Made by a program: the position numbers and the translations under genes | Notes under the pieces: model-generated | Told to the model about the DNA's origin: nothing | Database searches by the model: none | What the model saw: the letters and a program-made list of their open reading frames with translations, nothing else | Assembly (NCBI RefSeq): GCF_030848805.1 | Contig: NC_092360.1 | Span: 16,120,001 to 16,184,000, forward strand | Direction of reading: 5' to 3' | Origin: Temnothorax longispinosus | Taxonomy: Eukaryota; Arthropoda; Insecta; Hymenoptera; Formicidae | DNA: 64,000 nucleotides | Part shown: positions 30,684-42,758 of the stretch, piece after piece | How the letters are laid out: the number at the start of each line of letters is the position of its first letter | Position numbering within the stretch: the first letter of the stretch is position 1

Positions 30684-32750
30684 GATTGATTGATTGATTG
30701 ATAAAATTTATTATGCCCAAGCAAAGGCTAAAAGGCAAAAAGTAATAGCAGTTACAATAATATGGTGATTACAATACAATACAATACAAGATGCAAAGAT
30801 ACAATGTGATATAAACAAAAGCGAAGTATAACAGACAGAAGTTAGTATGATGTGCATGCTCTCTCTCTTAAGGCAAGCAACCAGCAATCTCAATAATATA
30901 CACTGTAAAAAATTAAGAACTAACGCAGCTTGGCTAACGATGAATTCAGTGAAAAGAATAAGATAAGGAGCAGTATTTCTAAAGAGAACAAAACAGTGTA
31001 TATAAAACTAAGTACTGAGGCGCAAGTTTCGGAAGTGAAGCCTGAGAAGCTCGATGTGACCACGAAGAGAATTAGCAATGAAATGAGCAACTCGAAACTC
31101 AGACTCATTGCGACTCGAACACCTCAGTGGATGCGTCTCATGAGGTCAATCGAGGCGAATCAGATCGGCGCTTGAATCAATGTAAATAATAGACGAGCCA
31201 TCTGATCGTCTCACGCAAATCCGCCCATGCCTTATCCAAACATATTTAAAAGAACGTTCCTTAGCAATACGCTTGGTCCGCTGCAGCAACTCATAGCCAT
31301 CCTTAGTGAGCAATTCATTAATATATACAATACTCCTGGAGTCATTTCCGCAGACCTCTCCCTGCCTAAGAACACCCTTAGCTCGCTTCTTAGATATAAT
31401 TAGATCACGGACGGCATTAGAGGTCACAGTAATAAACAAAGAATTACTAGCTGCAGAAGCAGTAGAGTGTGAAGAAGCAGAATCAGGGGGAGACCTGCGG
31501 ACAACTCTTACACTAAGAATATGCGGCGAAACATCAACAGCATCAAGCGCTGAAAGCACGTTGCGCGCAGCCACAGAAGGAGATAACGGAAGCGGCTCCG
31601 GTAACCCGGAGACAATAAATTCATTAGCACTAACATCGTGACATTCCGAGCGAGACATTTTTAAATCATGCAGTTCTTTTTTAAGAGCCTCATTCTCACG
31701 TTCCAATGAGGAAATACGCTGAGAATTGTTGGCGACTGTTTCTGATAGGCAATTAATAAGATCTAATTTGCTATTAATAACTTCATTCGTTTTTTCCTGA
31801 CTCTCTATAAAAGCAGAGATTCTTAAATCAGATCTCATGATATCGTCATTAATTTTTTGTTGATTAGCAATAAAAGCTGAGATCTTCGAGTCAGACAATT
31901 TCATTTGCTCTATCAAAACCAGCAGAAGCTCATTTGTCGCAGGCAGTAAGGTCGACTGAGTATGCAAGTCAGCAGAAGAAGCCATGTTCTCAAACTCAAA
32001 TGAAAGCGCGGTTGTGACAGGTGTTGGTGTAAGAGGGGGTATATCCAATGATGTTAAGAGAGAAATACAGCAGGACTCAGCGTTCCTTGACATCGAATAG
32101 GATCTAATACAACCGGGATGAAATGCCTTTCTGCACTCTTTGCACTCAATCGACCTATTAGCAATTGATTTCCTGCACTTATAACACGTAGGCTGCATGT
32201 GTAGTTATACAATGACCACAACGCAAGAATTACACGCAAGTTCGTCAAGAACGCAAGTGACGACGCCTAGGTTGAACCGTAGAGCGACCGGATAAAATGC
32301 ACGCTAACTCTCCGCGCACAATCACTAGCGACAATCGTATCGAAGATCAAGATCGAACGCTCGCAGGGCAGCCAACCCCCACCCGACAGCACCACCAGCC
32401 GTTCCAGACGCAGGTCAGCCAACACCCAGAACGCAACAGGCCCCAGCAGGTCGTCATGCGCACCTCGAGAGTAAAGTGCAGAAGGGGGCAGAACAGATAG
32501 CAGGCTCATGCGCAGTAAGAATCAATGATCCTCGAGAATGATTCTCAGAAATTTGGTTAGAATAATGAGAAACACTCGTCACACAATTTCCAGGAATTAA
32601 GAGACAGTGGCAGAGAAAATGATAGTAGCTCGTGACGAGCTATATAAGAACATGCTCACACCTGCAACAAAATAGCCCAAAGGCAACTCACGGCAGAGAA
32701 ATATCCGGTCAAAGCAGGAGCAATAAGACAGACGTGCACGCTGTACTCAC
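30684..32750 (-). mobile_element. LINE reduced to ORF1 plus 3' UTR, inside a (GA)n tract
   Basis: On the minus strand the element starts near 32750 (GGTGAGTACAGCGTGCACG), has a 5' leader, ORF1 (32198-31146), then about 460 bases of 3' UTR ending GGGCATAATAAATTTTATCA and a short AATC-type tail at 30684. GA microsatellite lies directly on both sides, consistent with insertion into, and duplication of, a GA tract. ORF2 with endonuclease and reverse transcriptase is completely absent, yet both ends look intact; it is therefore a non-autonomous derivative like HAL1 elements in mammals (analogy only). Confidence 0.7.
31146..32198 (-). CDS. LINE ORF1 protein with PHD-type finger and coiled coil (350 aa)
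   Basis: The frame is intact. Residues 5-30 form a zinc pattern C-x2-C-x9-C-x2-C-x4-H-x2-C (CYKCRKS, ECKECRKAFHPGC). A Glu/Lys/Ser coiled coil around residues 85-185 contains ISSLERENEALKKELHDLKM. The C-terminal third (NEFIVSGLPEPLPLSP, later SIVYINELLT and KYVWIRHGRICVRRSDGSS) looks like the RRM-like nucleic-acid-binding part of CR1/Jockey-type ORF1 proteins. Such proteins coat LINE RNA and act as chaperones. The downstream ORF2 is missing, but this ORF has no stop or shift, so this copy is either young or kept because it still moves with borrowed ORF2. Confidence 0.75.
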   Translation of the reverse strand: MQPTCYKCRKSIANRSIECKECRKAFHPGCIRSYSMSRNAESCCISLLTSLDIPPLTPTPVTTALSFEFENMASSADLHTQSTLLPATNELLLVLIEQMKLSDSKISAFIANQQKINDDIMRSDLRISAFIESQEKTNEVINSKLDLINCLSETVANNSQRISSLERENEALKKELHDLKMSRSECHDVSANEFIVSGLPEPLPLSPSVAARNVLSALDAVDVSPHILSVRVVRRSPPDSASSHSTASAASNSLFITVTSNAVRDLIISKKRAKGVLRQGEVCGNDSRSIVYINELLTKDGYELLQRTKRIAKERSFKYVWIRHGRICVRRSDGSSIIYIDSSADLIRLD

Positions 32751-32752
32751 CA

Positions 32753-32788
32753 GAGAGAGAGAGAGGAAGAGGGAGAGGGAGAGAGAGG

Positions 32789-32842
<54 letters not shown>
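32753..32842. repeat. (GA)n microsatellite, right side of the ORF1-only LINE
   Basis: About 90 bases of GAGAGA/GGGAGA directly after the LINE 5' end; matches the tract on the other side of the element. Confidence 0.9.
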
Positions 32843-32849
32843 ACCTTTA

Positions 32850-33540
32850 TGGTTTGTAATAATGTCGGGACCATTTCGGAGATGCAATAACACATACCAG
32901 GACTTTTGGCACATGCTGGGTCCGACCCAGTAATTTTCTGTATGAAAGGTAACTTATCAGGCCCGGTACTAGTTTATACAAAGATGTGTAACGTAACAAA
33001 GTAGGACCGTGTTTCCTTCCTAGGCATTGTGAATTATAAGGACCGGTACCGGTAATTAGATATATGCAATGTAAAAAACCGGGACCTCCTTATCTGAACA
33101 ATTTTACTGAATTAAGTTGTATCATCATTCTTTGAGCGTATTATTTCTTAAATATAAAATTCAAAATATTTAGAAAGTCCAATCAAGCTGTTTATATACT
33201 TATATATATTTAGCACATAATGATTATTTATTCATAATAAAGGACATCTATCAATATTTTACTATTTAAAAAGTATGCATCAAGCTACTAAATGTGCTTT
33301 CTAAAATGCTATATTTTACTAAAAGTTATGTTAAAAAAAAGTTATATTAAATCATTGTTACTACGTTGTGCTTGATAAAGTTGTAATTATAAATTTAAAT
33401 TAGTCAATTTAATTAAAATTAGAATGAAAATAATTAACATCAATAAATGAACTAATCAATTAAAATGTTACGAGGTTCTATTTTTTGTTGTTACAGTAAA
33501 GAAATCGATTTCCATACAAACTTCTACGACGATACACTGT
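32850..33540. other. AT-rich DNA without recognised features
   Basis: Three related GGACCGGTAC/GGCCCGGTAC words near 32960, 33050 and 37140 may mark an old repeat, otherwise nothing stands out. Confidence 0.4.
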
Positions 33541-34165
33541 AGAAAAAAGTTTTTCGACTCCTTCGCTGATTTCATCGATGTAATAGCAAACAGCAGGATT
33601 CTGACCAGTTATACTTTTCGAAGAATTTCATGTTCAAATTTTCAGATATTATATTCAGTGCATTATTTAAGAAAAAACGCACGAAAATAATGAAAACATA
33701 AGTAAAAATTATAGCTGAAACAAAACTTTTACTAGACGTATCGTCACATGCGAGGACCGATTTCCATGATATATAATGGATAATAGCAGAACCGATCAAA
33801 TAAATTATTCCTCGACAAATTTTACGTATACTTCGCATAAGCTATATTTTACACAACGCATAATTTAGAGATTTAAAAGCGAAAGTGATGGACTGCAAAA
33901 TACCGAGGGATTACAGCCAAATCAAAGGTTATACTCTACGACGTATCGTTACATGTGAGGACCGATTTCTTCGGTGCAATGGTAAATAACAGGACAGCCC
34001 AGTTTAACTATTTCTCAATTATTTTCATCTATACGTTTGGTTTATTACTTGAGAACTTGCAATATTCTACTTGGTGCATTATTTAAGGATTAACACACGA
34101 AAATGTTGGCCCACAAAACGCCGACAGATTTTACAGCTAAATTAAACCTTTACTGTATACGATAT

Positions 34166-34352
34166 ACACTGATTATGAAAAAAGAAATGTTCTGCATTTT
34201 AGTAAATATTGGTTTGCATGCAACTGTGACCCCATTTACTGAGAAAAAAGTATTCTAAAATAAAAAAAGAAAAACTTTCTTCTTTTTAATAGAGTAACAG
34301 TTGTATGCAAACTAAATATTTACTAAAATGCAGAACAATTTTTTCTCAGTGT
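34166..34352. mobile_element. Hairpin MITE in the 216-bp array, copy 1
   Basis: The ends ACACTGATTATGAAAAAAG and AATTTTTTCTCAGTGT are complementary, as are TGCATTTTAGTAAATATTGG and its partner. It is inserted after TTTTACTGTA..GATAT of a tandem unit. Confidence 0.8.
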
Positions 34353-35021
34353 ATCATTTGTAAATAGTAGGACCGTTTAGTTAAACAATTTATTGATTGA
34401 TTTCACCTGTACTTTCGATTACTTGAAATATTTTACTCAGTGCTTTATTAAAGTACTAACACACGAAAATGTCGGCCCACGAAATATCGACAGATTACAG
34501 CCAAATCAAAACTTTTACTGCAGGATGTATATTGTTACATGCGAGGACCGATTTCTTCAGTGCAATGGTCAATAGCAGGACCGTCCAGTTTAACTATTTC
34601 TCAATTATTGTCATCTATACGTTTGGTTATTACTTAAGAACTTGCAATATTCTACACGGTGCATTATTTAAGAATTAACACACGAAAATGTTGACCCACG
34701 AAATACGGGCAAACTACAGCCAAATCAAAATTTTTACTCTAGGACGTATTGTTACATGCGAGGACTGACTTCCTCGGTGCAATGGTAAATAGCAGGACCG
34801 CTCAGTTTAACTATATTTCTCAATTAATTTCATCTGTACGTTCAGTTGCTTGAGAACTTGCGATATTTTACTTGGTGCATTATTTAAGGAATAACACACG
34901 AAAATGTTGGCCCACGAAATACGGCAAACTATAGCCAAATCAAAATTTTTACTCTAGGACGTATTGTTACATGCGAGGACTGACTTCCTCGGTGCAATGG
35001 TAAATGGACCGCTCAGTTTAA

Positions 35022-35950
35022 CCCTCAGGGTAGACACTGGGTTAGCGTAACCCGAGCGAATTTTGAAAGTAACGCCATTTCAAAGGAAGTGAATGGTGGG
35101 GGTCCGTACCGGGGGGGGGGGGAATCTTTGAGGTAGCTACTATGTGAGCGCCAAGGGGCAGCGTCAGTCTACGCTTGGTGCTCAAGTTATACGATTTTGA
35201 AAATTGAACTCGGGTAGTCTACACCCAGTCCGTACGGAACGTTACAAAATCCGTGTTTTAAAAAAAAATTTGTGTTTTTCGAGTATTTGCTGCAGTAGAA
35301 GTTCTTTTTTTTTTAGTATTCTGGTATGTATAATTTACTATTTTTAATATACTTTTGTGCATTCTAACCTCAAAATGATGCTCTGTAGCATAACGTATCC
35401 GTGCATGCATGTTAATATTATTTCAATTTTTGTTATTTATTTATATTATACTAATCAGCAACATCCAAAAGAACTATTTTTACTTTAAGATATTTTTTTT
35501 TGCGTTATTACGATAAATCAAGCAAGTAACGTTATATCGCTATCGCAAAAAAAAACGGGTATTGTCATAGTTAAAAAAAATATACTTTTTGGAATGGATC
35601 AAAAAACGAATTCAGCCATTTCAAAAAACAACTTTTTAGCTTTCAAACGTGACTTAAAAAATGCCGATATTTTTTTTTTTCATAAAGTTATGCAATTTAA
35701 AAGAAAAAGTAAATTTTTATGAAAATTTTTTGAGAATAGTTTACATTTTCAAATGTATCTTTGTTTAAACAAGTAATGTAATAAATCTATCAACGCCATT
35801 GTATTTTTGAGAAAATTTCCGATCCAAAGAAAAAAAATTTGTTTTAATTGACAAATTACAGCCCGATATATACAGTTAATCAAAGTCGCCGGGTTAGACT
35901 AACCCATGTCCGTACGGAACGTAACTTTTTTATAGTCTGTACCCTGAGGG
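35022..35950. mobile_element. TTAA-target non-autonomous element (piggyBac-like), 929 bp
   Basis: Inverted ends CCCTCAGGGTAGAC / GTCTGTACCCTGAGGG are flanked by TTAA at 35018-35021 and 35951-35954. TTAA targeting with CCC-starting ends is the piggyBac signature. Inside, GGGTTAG(C/A)..TAACCC and two copies of GTCCGTACGGAACGT lie near each end, as subterminal repeats. There is no transposase ORF. Confidence 0.8.
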
Positions 35951-36534
35951 TTAAATATTTCTCAATTAATTTCATCTGTACTTCAGTTGCTTGAGAACTT
36001 ACGATATTTTACTTGATGCATTATTCAAGGATTAACACACGAAAATGTTGGCCCACGAAATACGGACAGACTACAGCCAAATCAAAACTTTTACTCTAGG
36101 ACGTATTGTTACATACGAGGACTGATTTCTTCGGTGCAATGGTGAATAGCAGGACCGCCCAGTTTAACTATTTCTTAATTAATTTCATCTATACGTTCGG
36201 TTATTATTTGAGAACTTGCAATATTCTACTTGGTGCATTATTTAAAGATTAACACACGAAAATGTTGGCCCACGAAATACGGACAAACTACAGCCAAATC
36301 AAAATTTTTACTCTAGGACGTATTGTTACATGCGAGGATTGATTTCCTCGGTGCAATGGTAAATAGCAGGACCGCTTAGTTTAACTATTTCTCAATTAAT
36401 TTCATCTGTACGTTCAATTGCTTGAGAACTTGCGATACTTTACCTGGTGCATTATTCAAGGATTAACACACGAAAATGTTAGCCCACGAAATATTGACAG
36501 ATTACAGCCAAATCAAACTTTTACTGTACGACAT

Positions 36535-36771
36535 ACACTGATTGTAAAAAAAGAAATGTTCTGCATTTTAGTAAATATTAGTTTGCATACAATTGTGACC
36601 CCCATTTACTAAAATAAAGAAAATTTTCTTTTTTTACATTATTACACGTGTATTTACTGAGAAAAAAGTATACTAAAATAAAATAAAAAAATTTCTTTTT
36701 TTTAATAAATAGAGTAACAGTTGTATGCAAACTAATGTTTACTAAAGTGCAAAAAAATTTTTTCTCAGTGT
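36535..36771. mobile_element. Hairpin MITE in the 216-bp array, copy 2
   Basis: Same family as 34166-34352, slightly longer through an internal partial duplication around TTACTGAGAAAAAAGTAT. It occupies the same place within its tandem unit (after TTTTACTGTACGACAT). Confidence 0.8.
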
Positions 36772-36970
36772 CATCATTACATTTGAGAACTGATTTCCTC
36801 ATTGCAATATGTAAATAGTAGGACCGCTCAATTAAACTATTTGTCGATTGATTTCATCCGTATAGTCAATTACTGGCAATATTTTATTTGGTGTATAATT
36901 TAGAAATTAACACGTAAAAATGTTTGTCCGCAAAATATTGAAAGACTACAGATAAATCAAAACTTTTAAC

Positions 36971-38402
36971 ACGATTGAACGTATTAACTCAATATACTTT
37001 TAATTCAATATGATTAAATGTATTAAATGACGTAATTTAATATGTAAAGAAACACATAAAAAGAACTACTGTCTAATGTGTCATTTTTAGACGTTTATGC
37101 GTGTAAAAATAACACACTTGGATTGGTAGTGTACTAATGACCGGTACCTATTAGAATATATGCTATCATCTAGTTTATCTTCCGAATGTATCTTTAGAGT
37201 TTATTTTCTCCGTTTTCACAAACTTTGGGTTAGCCCATTATAACAACAAGCCCTTCAAATATCCTGATATACATCTGACGACTTTCTTCTTGTACAATTT
37301 TTAGAATTGTAGAATTTTACAAATAATTTTAAGAATATCTTTATTAGCATATAGGGAAATCTTGGAATGCAATTCACTTGTAATTTCTGTACGTTACGTA
37401 TCCACAGTTTAGAGAAATAAACTAGAATTTTTACGGTCCCATTAAATTACCATACAAAAGAAACTTTCTTTTTTTGATGTAATGTTTGATATAATGTATA
37501 CAAAATACAAACCACAATTAATTACGAAATACAATGTATATGATTATCAAAAACTAACGTATGCGCATTTTGCATTATGTATATCATGCATAATCAGTTT
37601 TTAATGCATTTTTTTATACTTTGAACTTTAAACCTTAATATCGTCTAAATGTTTATATTTATAAAAAAAACATAAGAGACCTTTTTTGTAGATCGTTAAA
37701 TTTTCTACAAAAACACGTATTGAGTATTTCATAATTTTTGATAGTCGATATGATACAAAATTCATAAGAAGCAAAAACAAGTTTTATAAAATTTATCAAA
37801 CTTTAACTTTGAATATCTTTTGAACGGTTAAATTTATGAAAAAATGATAAGAGATCTTTTTTGTAGAGCGGTAAATTTACTACAAAAAATCTATGTGGCG
37901 CAATGCTGTATTACTGTTTGTTAGATAGTTATAAATTTTTTTCTATCTTATTAAATGAAAAATAAAAAATCGTGATGAGCGACTTGTTAATATTAATAAG
38001 GGCTAATATTAAGGGCTAAAAATTTAACAGGTATCTTATTTTACCTTCTTGGAAGTATATATGCTATTCGTGAAATAAAAAAAAAGTTGCCCCAAAATGA
38101 CACACTAATGTGTATACATATAATATGCATTATATTGTTGCGTCCATGCTGAGACGCCCGTTACATCGCGGCGAATCGCGAGATTCTCAATTGTGGAGCC
38201 TCCGACTCAAGCGGACGCCACGGGCTGGCCCGAGGCTCCAGAACAATTGAGAATCTTTGATAAATCAATAACGATCGATAACAGCTGCATGAAAAACGCG
38301 GTTTAGAACCGGGATTAGAAATGTCGGTATTATCGACATTTTTAGTTCCGCTTGGGTGGCGTTGTATTCGCGTTCGAGTTCGCCTGTCACTGCAGAATCC
38401 CC
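36971..38402. other. AT-rich DNA, no gene recognised
   Basis: 37000-38140 shows only short frames. 38150-38350 holds an imperfect inverted pair, GATTCTCAATTGTGGAGCC / GGCTCCAGAACAATTGAGAATC (about 38182-38260), and a small TGTCGGTATTATCGACA stem (about 38322). Confidence 0.5.
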
Positions 38403-38406
38403 TTAA

Positions 38407-38547
38407 CCTTTAGAGCGCCGGCATTTGATGAGCTTTCATCCTCTTAGAAAGTCCTTAAATTGTTGTGCTTATATCTTATATATATAACATATACAAAGTT
38501 CCGATCATACGTAAAGCCTATATTTAGGCTTTCCGGCGGTCTAAAGG
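38407..38547. mobile_element. 141-bp TTAA-target MITE
   Basis: Ends CCTTTAGAGCGCCGG / CCGGCGGTCTAAAGG, flanked by TTAA at 38403-38406 and 38548-38551. The right TTAA is shared with the next element. Confidence 0.75.
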
Positions 38548-38551
38548 TTAA

Positions 38552-39051
38552 GGGGATGCTGGAGCCGTCTGTTTTACCGGCATTTTTCGTCGGCACGTAG
38601 CGTCGTATTAATTTGACAGAATTAAAAATCCTTTTCTAGAATTGCAGTACATACATTAATAATTCGGGGGAACTCCGATTTTATATAGAAAACGAGAAAA
38701 AATTACGGAAGTACAGATTTCCTTATCCTACTTTTATCCCAATATGACGTCTCGAGTTGCGGCGAGCTGTCAGCTCGTCACAAGATGTATTTTATATAAG
38801 AGATATACTATTGGTACGAACGCGAAAACAAGTTCCCCCGAATTGCACAACAAGAAAAACATCGATAAACCCTCGAAATCAAGATTTGGAAGCGTAATAT
38901 AAAAGTATAATGTCGATGTGCATCGTGCGTATGTGTGCATGCAATGTAGCGTGCTATCCTTGTCTATATCTTTGTCTATACAAGGACAAATATAGTCGAT
39001 AACATAGAAAATGGTAATTTTGTCCGTTATACAGACGGCTCCAGCATCCCC
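38552..39051. mobile_element. 500-bp TTAA-target MITE
   Basis: Perfect inverted ends GGGGATGCTGGAGCCGTCTG and complement, flanked by TTAA at 38548-38551 and 39052-39055. The interior is AT-rich with no ORF. Confidence 0.8.
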
Positions 39052-40569
39052 TTAAGGGTTTCCAAAGAGAATAATTTATCAATATCTATGAGATTACGTA
39101 AGACTTTAATAATAACATAGCGACAAATTCCTTTTAAAACATCGTGCATAACATCACAATACACGTTCTCGGTAATGTAAAAATTTGGGAAGTCATGAAT
39201 AACTGTTTCACTTTTCAGTCCATGGCAAACAATAGTTTTGCACATTTTCTTGAAAATTCGATTTTGTTCTCAAGTATTGTATATCCTCAACTGTTGTTAT
39301 TTCTAAAACTTGTTTGTCAAGACGACATAAATGACAGTAATAATTTGATCGAAAACTTTCATGAAAACCGAAAAGCGTATGAATTTCGAGATTATCACCC
39401 GCAAATAGCGATAATGTAAAATATACTTGTCGAACACGTTGATTATTTTCAATAGAAATGCCTGTATTCTCTAAAAACTTTAATTCCTCAATTAATGGCG
39501 TTAAAATATTTTTTATCCCAAAAGTATTGCGGTGAGATGATTTATGCAGCTGAACCAAAAAAATGTTTTCTATCATTGAAGAATATTGTGGTGGAATAGC
39601 AAGTATCTTACAATAAATTGCACCAATTTTATTAATACCTTTATGAAGACCGAAAAGATTGTTTACCTCAAAATCATCGTAAAAAAGCATAATTAGTATC
39701 ACAAACTTTCCTGGAAATTTAGTTTTTGTTTTCGACCAGAGTTTAGCGTTTAAAAATGAAGTTATATTTTTTTCTGTCGAGCAATTATTCATATATTTTT
39801 CTATTATAATAAAAACATTCGGTAGTTCCAAAAATTTCTTAAAGATGCTTCTAAGTAGAATAAAGTTTTCTGTTACATTTTTTACTTTTACTGTCATGGT
39901 ATTGTGAGTTTTCTTAGGACATTCTTCCGCCTACTAAATTCCTATTAGGAATTTAGTAGGTCGAATAAGGAAACCTGTTTTTTCTAAGTTTTTTTCTCTT
40001 TGATATTCCGTTTCCAAATTTTTAAAAGGATTTGAAAGAGCTTCAATCATGTTGCTAAAATTATTATCATATGAATTGTTACTACTACTAACATGTACTT
40101 GTTTCAAAATATCTAGAAAATTAGAATTAAATAATTCTTTTGTGTTTTGTATTATATCTTGTATCGCTGCCTTTGAAATATTAGGATTACAATACAACTT
40201 AGCCACAAATTCTGATGCAGATTTAGTTAAAGCACTTTTAAATTCATCTATTCCAAGTGTACATAAACCTACCGCTGCTGGTGAAAAATTGTTATGTAAT
40301 TTTTCGACAGTAGTGTCATTTACATCTACTTCAAACGTGTCATGAACATTTACTTTTTTAGGCGATAATTTTACAACAGTTGAGTGTTTAGCATTTAAAT
40401 GTTTTTTAAATGTATATATATCGCTAAAAATTCTGATACATCCATCTTGCTTACAATACACGGTATCATGAAAAGTACCATAATGTTTTAATTTCATGTG
40501 CATTGATAAACCTTTGATAGATTTATCAGTGTAATGGCATCTTGGACAACAGTACGACATAGTTTCCAA
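39027..40569 (-). pseudogene. C2H2-headed transposase-like gene (copy Z), broken
   Basis: From 40569 the frame encodes two C2H2-like fingers (CPRCHYTDKSIKGLSMHMKL, then CKQDGCIRIF..HLNAKH) and a helical region up to FLIGI. Two in-frame TAG codons follow at about 39932-39937, and the same frame continues to 39208. The second block contains MLFYDDFEVNNLFGLHKGIN, then LFAGDNLEIHTLFGFHESFR and CHLCRLDK. After a frame shift, 39245-39027 gives ENVYCDVMHDVLKGICRY. The order YDD..NxxGxHK / AGDN / DVMHDxLxG is that of a transposase-like family common in animal repeats that I cannot name with certainty; the recurring acidic residues may be catalytic. Copies X and Y at 54-60 kb belong to the same superfamily. 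The 3' end runs into the TTAA element. Confidence 0.6.
39930..39960. repeat. 31-bp perfect palindrome within copy Z
   Basis: CCTACTAAATTCCT and its complement flank a 3-base centre. The two premature TAG codons of the minus-strand gene lie in it, so its creation may have caused the break. Confidence 0.6.
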
Positions 40570-41236
40570 AATTCAAGAAGTCAAGTTGTTTACTTTACAT
40601 AAATCAATCTCGCTTGTTCTGTGTTTAAATCAAATGATCATTAATAAAAAATAAGTATAGAACGCATTTATTTTTACGAAAAATGAATAATACTTAAAAT
40701 TAAAACCAAAAATAATGTTAAACTTACTACCACGGTCTTACATACAGGTCCGGAGACTACCGCTAATTCTAGTGGTGGGGGCATGGTCGCTTATCGAAGA
40801 TGCATTTAGTTTCTAGCATAGCCACTACACGTCGCTGTCATCGAAGTCCGCAGATAAACGTAACCCGAAAACTCGTATAGCTGAAGCTAGCAGCGGGCGC
40901 TAACAGCGAAACGTCTCGCGGGAAGGAGACGTTCAAATGTCATGTGGGTTCCTCGGGGGGGGGGGGTACGAACGTATCGTAGGCTAATTATTATCGACCA
41001 CTGGGCTTTTTTGAGATATAATTAATTAATAAAGATTAAATATATCTATATATATTTTTTTAACAATATTTAAACAATTTTTTCATTGATTTGATATAAC
41101 AATGTTTTAATTAATTGTTATTGATTATTCGATAAATAACTGTAGATTAGCAAAGAGCGATTTTCTCCAAATTTTTAGGGAATCACGTTCTTGTGATAAC
41201 AAAACAATTTAGCAAGAATTTGCGACAAGACGCGGT
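40570..41236. other. Intervening DNA without recognised genes
   Basis: Short GC-richer stretch at 40740-40980 ending in a G run at 40957, then AT-rich DNA up to the LINE junction. It may include the upstream end of the copy Z element. Confidence 0.4.
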
Positions 41237-41257
41237 TTCCCTTAATTATTATTTATA

Positions 41258-42712
41258 GACCTGAAAGCCGCATTCGATTCAGTGGACAGAGAAAAAATAT
41301 GGGAAGTCCTGAAGAAAGAAGGAATCAGTGAGCAATTGAGGACAAGGATAGAAGACCTGTATGAGGAGACAAGATGTGTGGTAAGGGTAAAAGGGGAAAA
41401 AGGAAAGTGCTTCTGGACGGTCAAAGGAGTTAGGCAAGGATGCCCGCTGAGCGCTATGCTCTTCATACTTCTGCTGGCAGACATGGAAGAGACAATGAGG
41501 AAAGGACAAGATGGAGGGATAGTTGTAGGAAAAATAAAATTCTGGACGTTAGCGTACGCGGATGACATAGTTGCTGTAGCAGAGGATGAAGAGGAATTGA
41601 AGAGAATGCTGAAAAGACTAGAAAAATACTTTGACAAAAAGAAGCTAAGAGTTAATGTAGGGAAAACAAAAGTAATGAGATTTAGGAAAGGAGGAGGTAA
41701 AATGAAGAAAGTAAAGTGGAGTTGGAAGGAAGAAGAAATAGAAGAGGTGAAGGAATTCTGCTATCTAGGCTACACATTCCAAAAGAACGGAGAACAAGAT
41801 GCGCATATAAATGAGAGAGTAAGAAAAGCGACCATAGCAATGAGACAGGTATGGGGAATAGGAAAAAGGTTATTTGGAGGAGACTGGATAAGAAGGATCA
41901 AGTTATATGATCCGCTGGTTGCAAGCATAGCCTTATATGGAGCAGAAATATGGGGATGGAAAGAAAGAGAGAAAATAGAAAGAATGCACGAAAGGTATAT
42001 AAGGTGGACGTTAGGCCTGGACTGAAATACGCCCGGATATATGATAAGAGAGGAAACTAAAAGAGATAAAGCAAGAATAAGCGCTGGTAAAAGGGCGATG
42101 AAGTATGAAGAAAAATTGGAGAGAGGAGAAGGAAACGAGATTGCAAGAGAGTGCTGGAGGGAAATAAGAGAAAAGGATAGGAAAGAAAAGTCAAAATGGG
42201 AAGAAAAAAGAAAGAGCTTTTACGAGCGAAGAGGTTATGCAGTTAAGGAAATAGAGAGAAAAAGAGGGGAGGGATGGAGTAGCATTGAGGAATTAGCGGA
42301 AAGAGACAGGGACATTCAGATTCAAGAAAAGTACGAAAGGATAAGAGAATCAAGATACAACAAATGGTACAAGGAGGTAGTAGAAATCAGGAGGCCTGAA
42401 TACCTGGAAAGAAAAGGAAAAGAACAATCTATGATTAGGATAGCGAGATTCAGATTAGGTAACGAGATGAGAAGCGGAAGATACTGGGATACAATAGAAA
42501 AAACAAGCTGCAGGATATGTGGCGCGGAGGCAGAATCATGGGAGCATGTTTTAGAATGGTGCACAAGAGACGAAGAAGGAGAAGAAAGAGAAGGAATTAG
42601 CGAAAGAATCAAAAGAATACTAGACAGCAAGGGTGAAGGAGAGAAGTGGATGGCGGAATTAGAAAGGAAAAGAAGGCAAGCGAGTACAATGACAGCTAAG
42701 CAGAGAGATTAA
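41258..42712 (+). pseudogene. LINE reverse transcriptase, C-terminal part with zinc knuckle
   Basis: The reading starts DLKAAFDSVDREKIWEVLKK (RT block A), then GVRQGCPLSAMLF (block B), AYADDIVAVAEDEEEL (catalytic YADD, about 41555) and LRVNVGKTKVM. The thumb region runs to WTLGLD, where a single TGA (about 42023) replaces what is probably Trp. The frame then continues unbroken to CRICGAEAESWEHVLEWC, a C-x2-C-x8-H-x4-C knuckle, and ends at 42712. The enzyme would make cDNA at the target site. The N-terminal endonuclease and RT fingers are lost by truncation. Very Lys/Glu/Arg-rich composition is typical of a LINE group frequent in ants. Apart from the one nonsense codon the frame is clean. Confidence 0.85.
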
Positions 42713-42758
42713 ATAAATTTCTTTTGATTTCAGATAAGCAGGAGGTGAAGGAATAAAG

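Larger units (their letters stand above)
33540..36970. repeat. Tandem array, period about 216 bp, interrupted by inserts
   Basis: Units contain CACACGAAAATGTTGGCCCA, GACTACAGCCAAATCAAAAC, GTTACATGCGAGGACTGATT, GGTGCAATGGTAAATAGCAG and TTAACTATTTCTCAATTAAT. CACGAAAATG words at 34461, 34681, 34897, 36038, 36254 and 36472 give spacings of 216-220 bases. Outer units (33680, 34094, 36913) are more diverged. The array is broken by a TTAA-type element (35022-35950) and by two copies of a hairpin MITE (34166-34352, 36535-36771). No coding potential. Confidence 0.85.
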
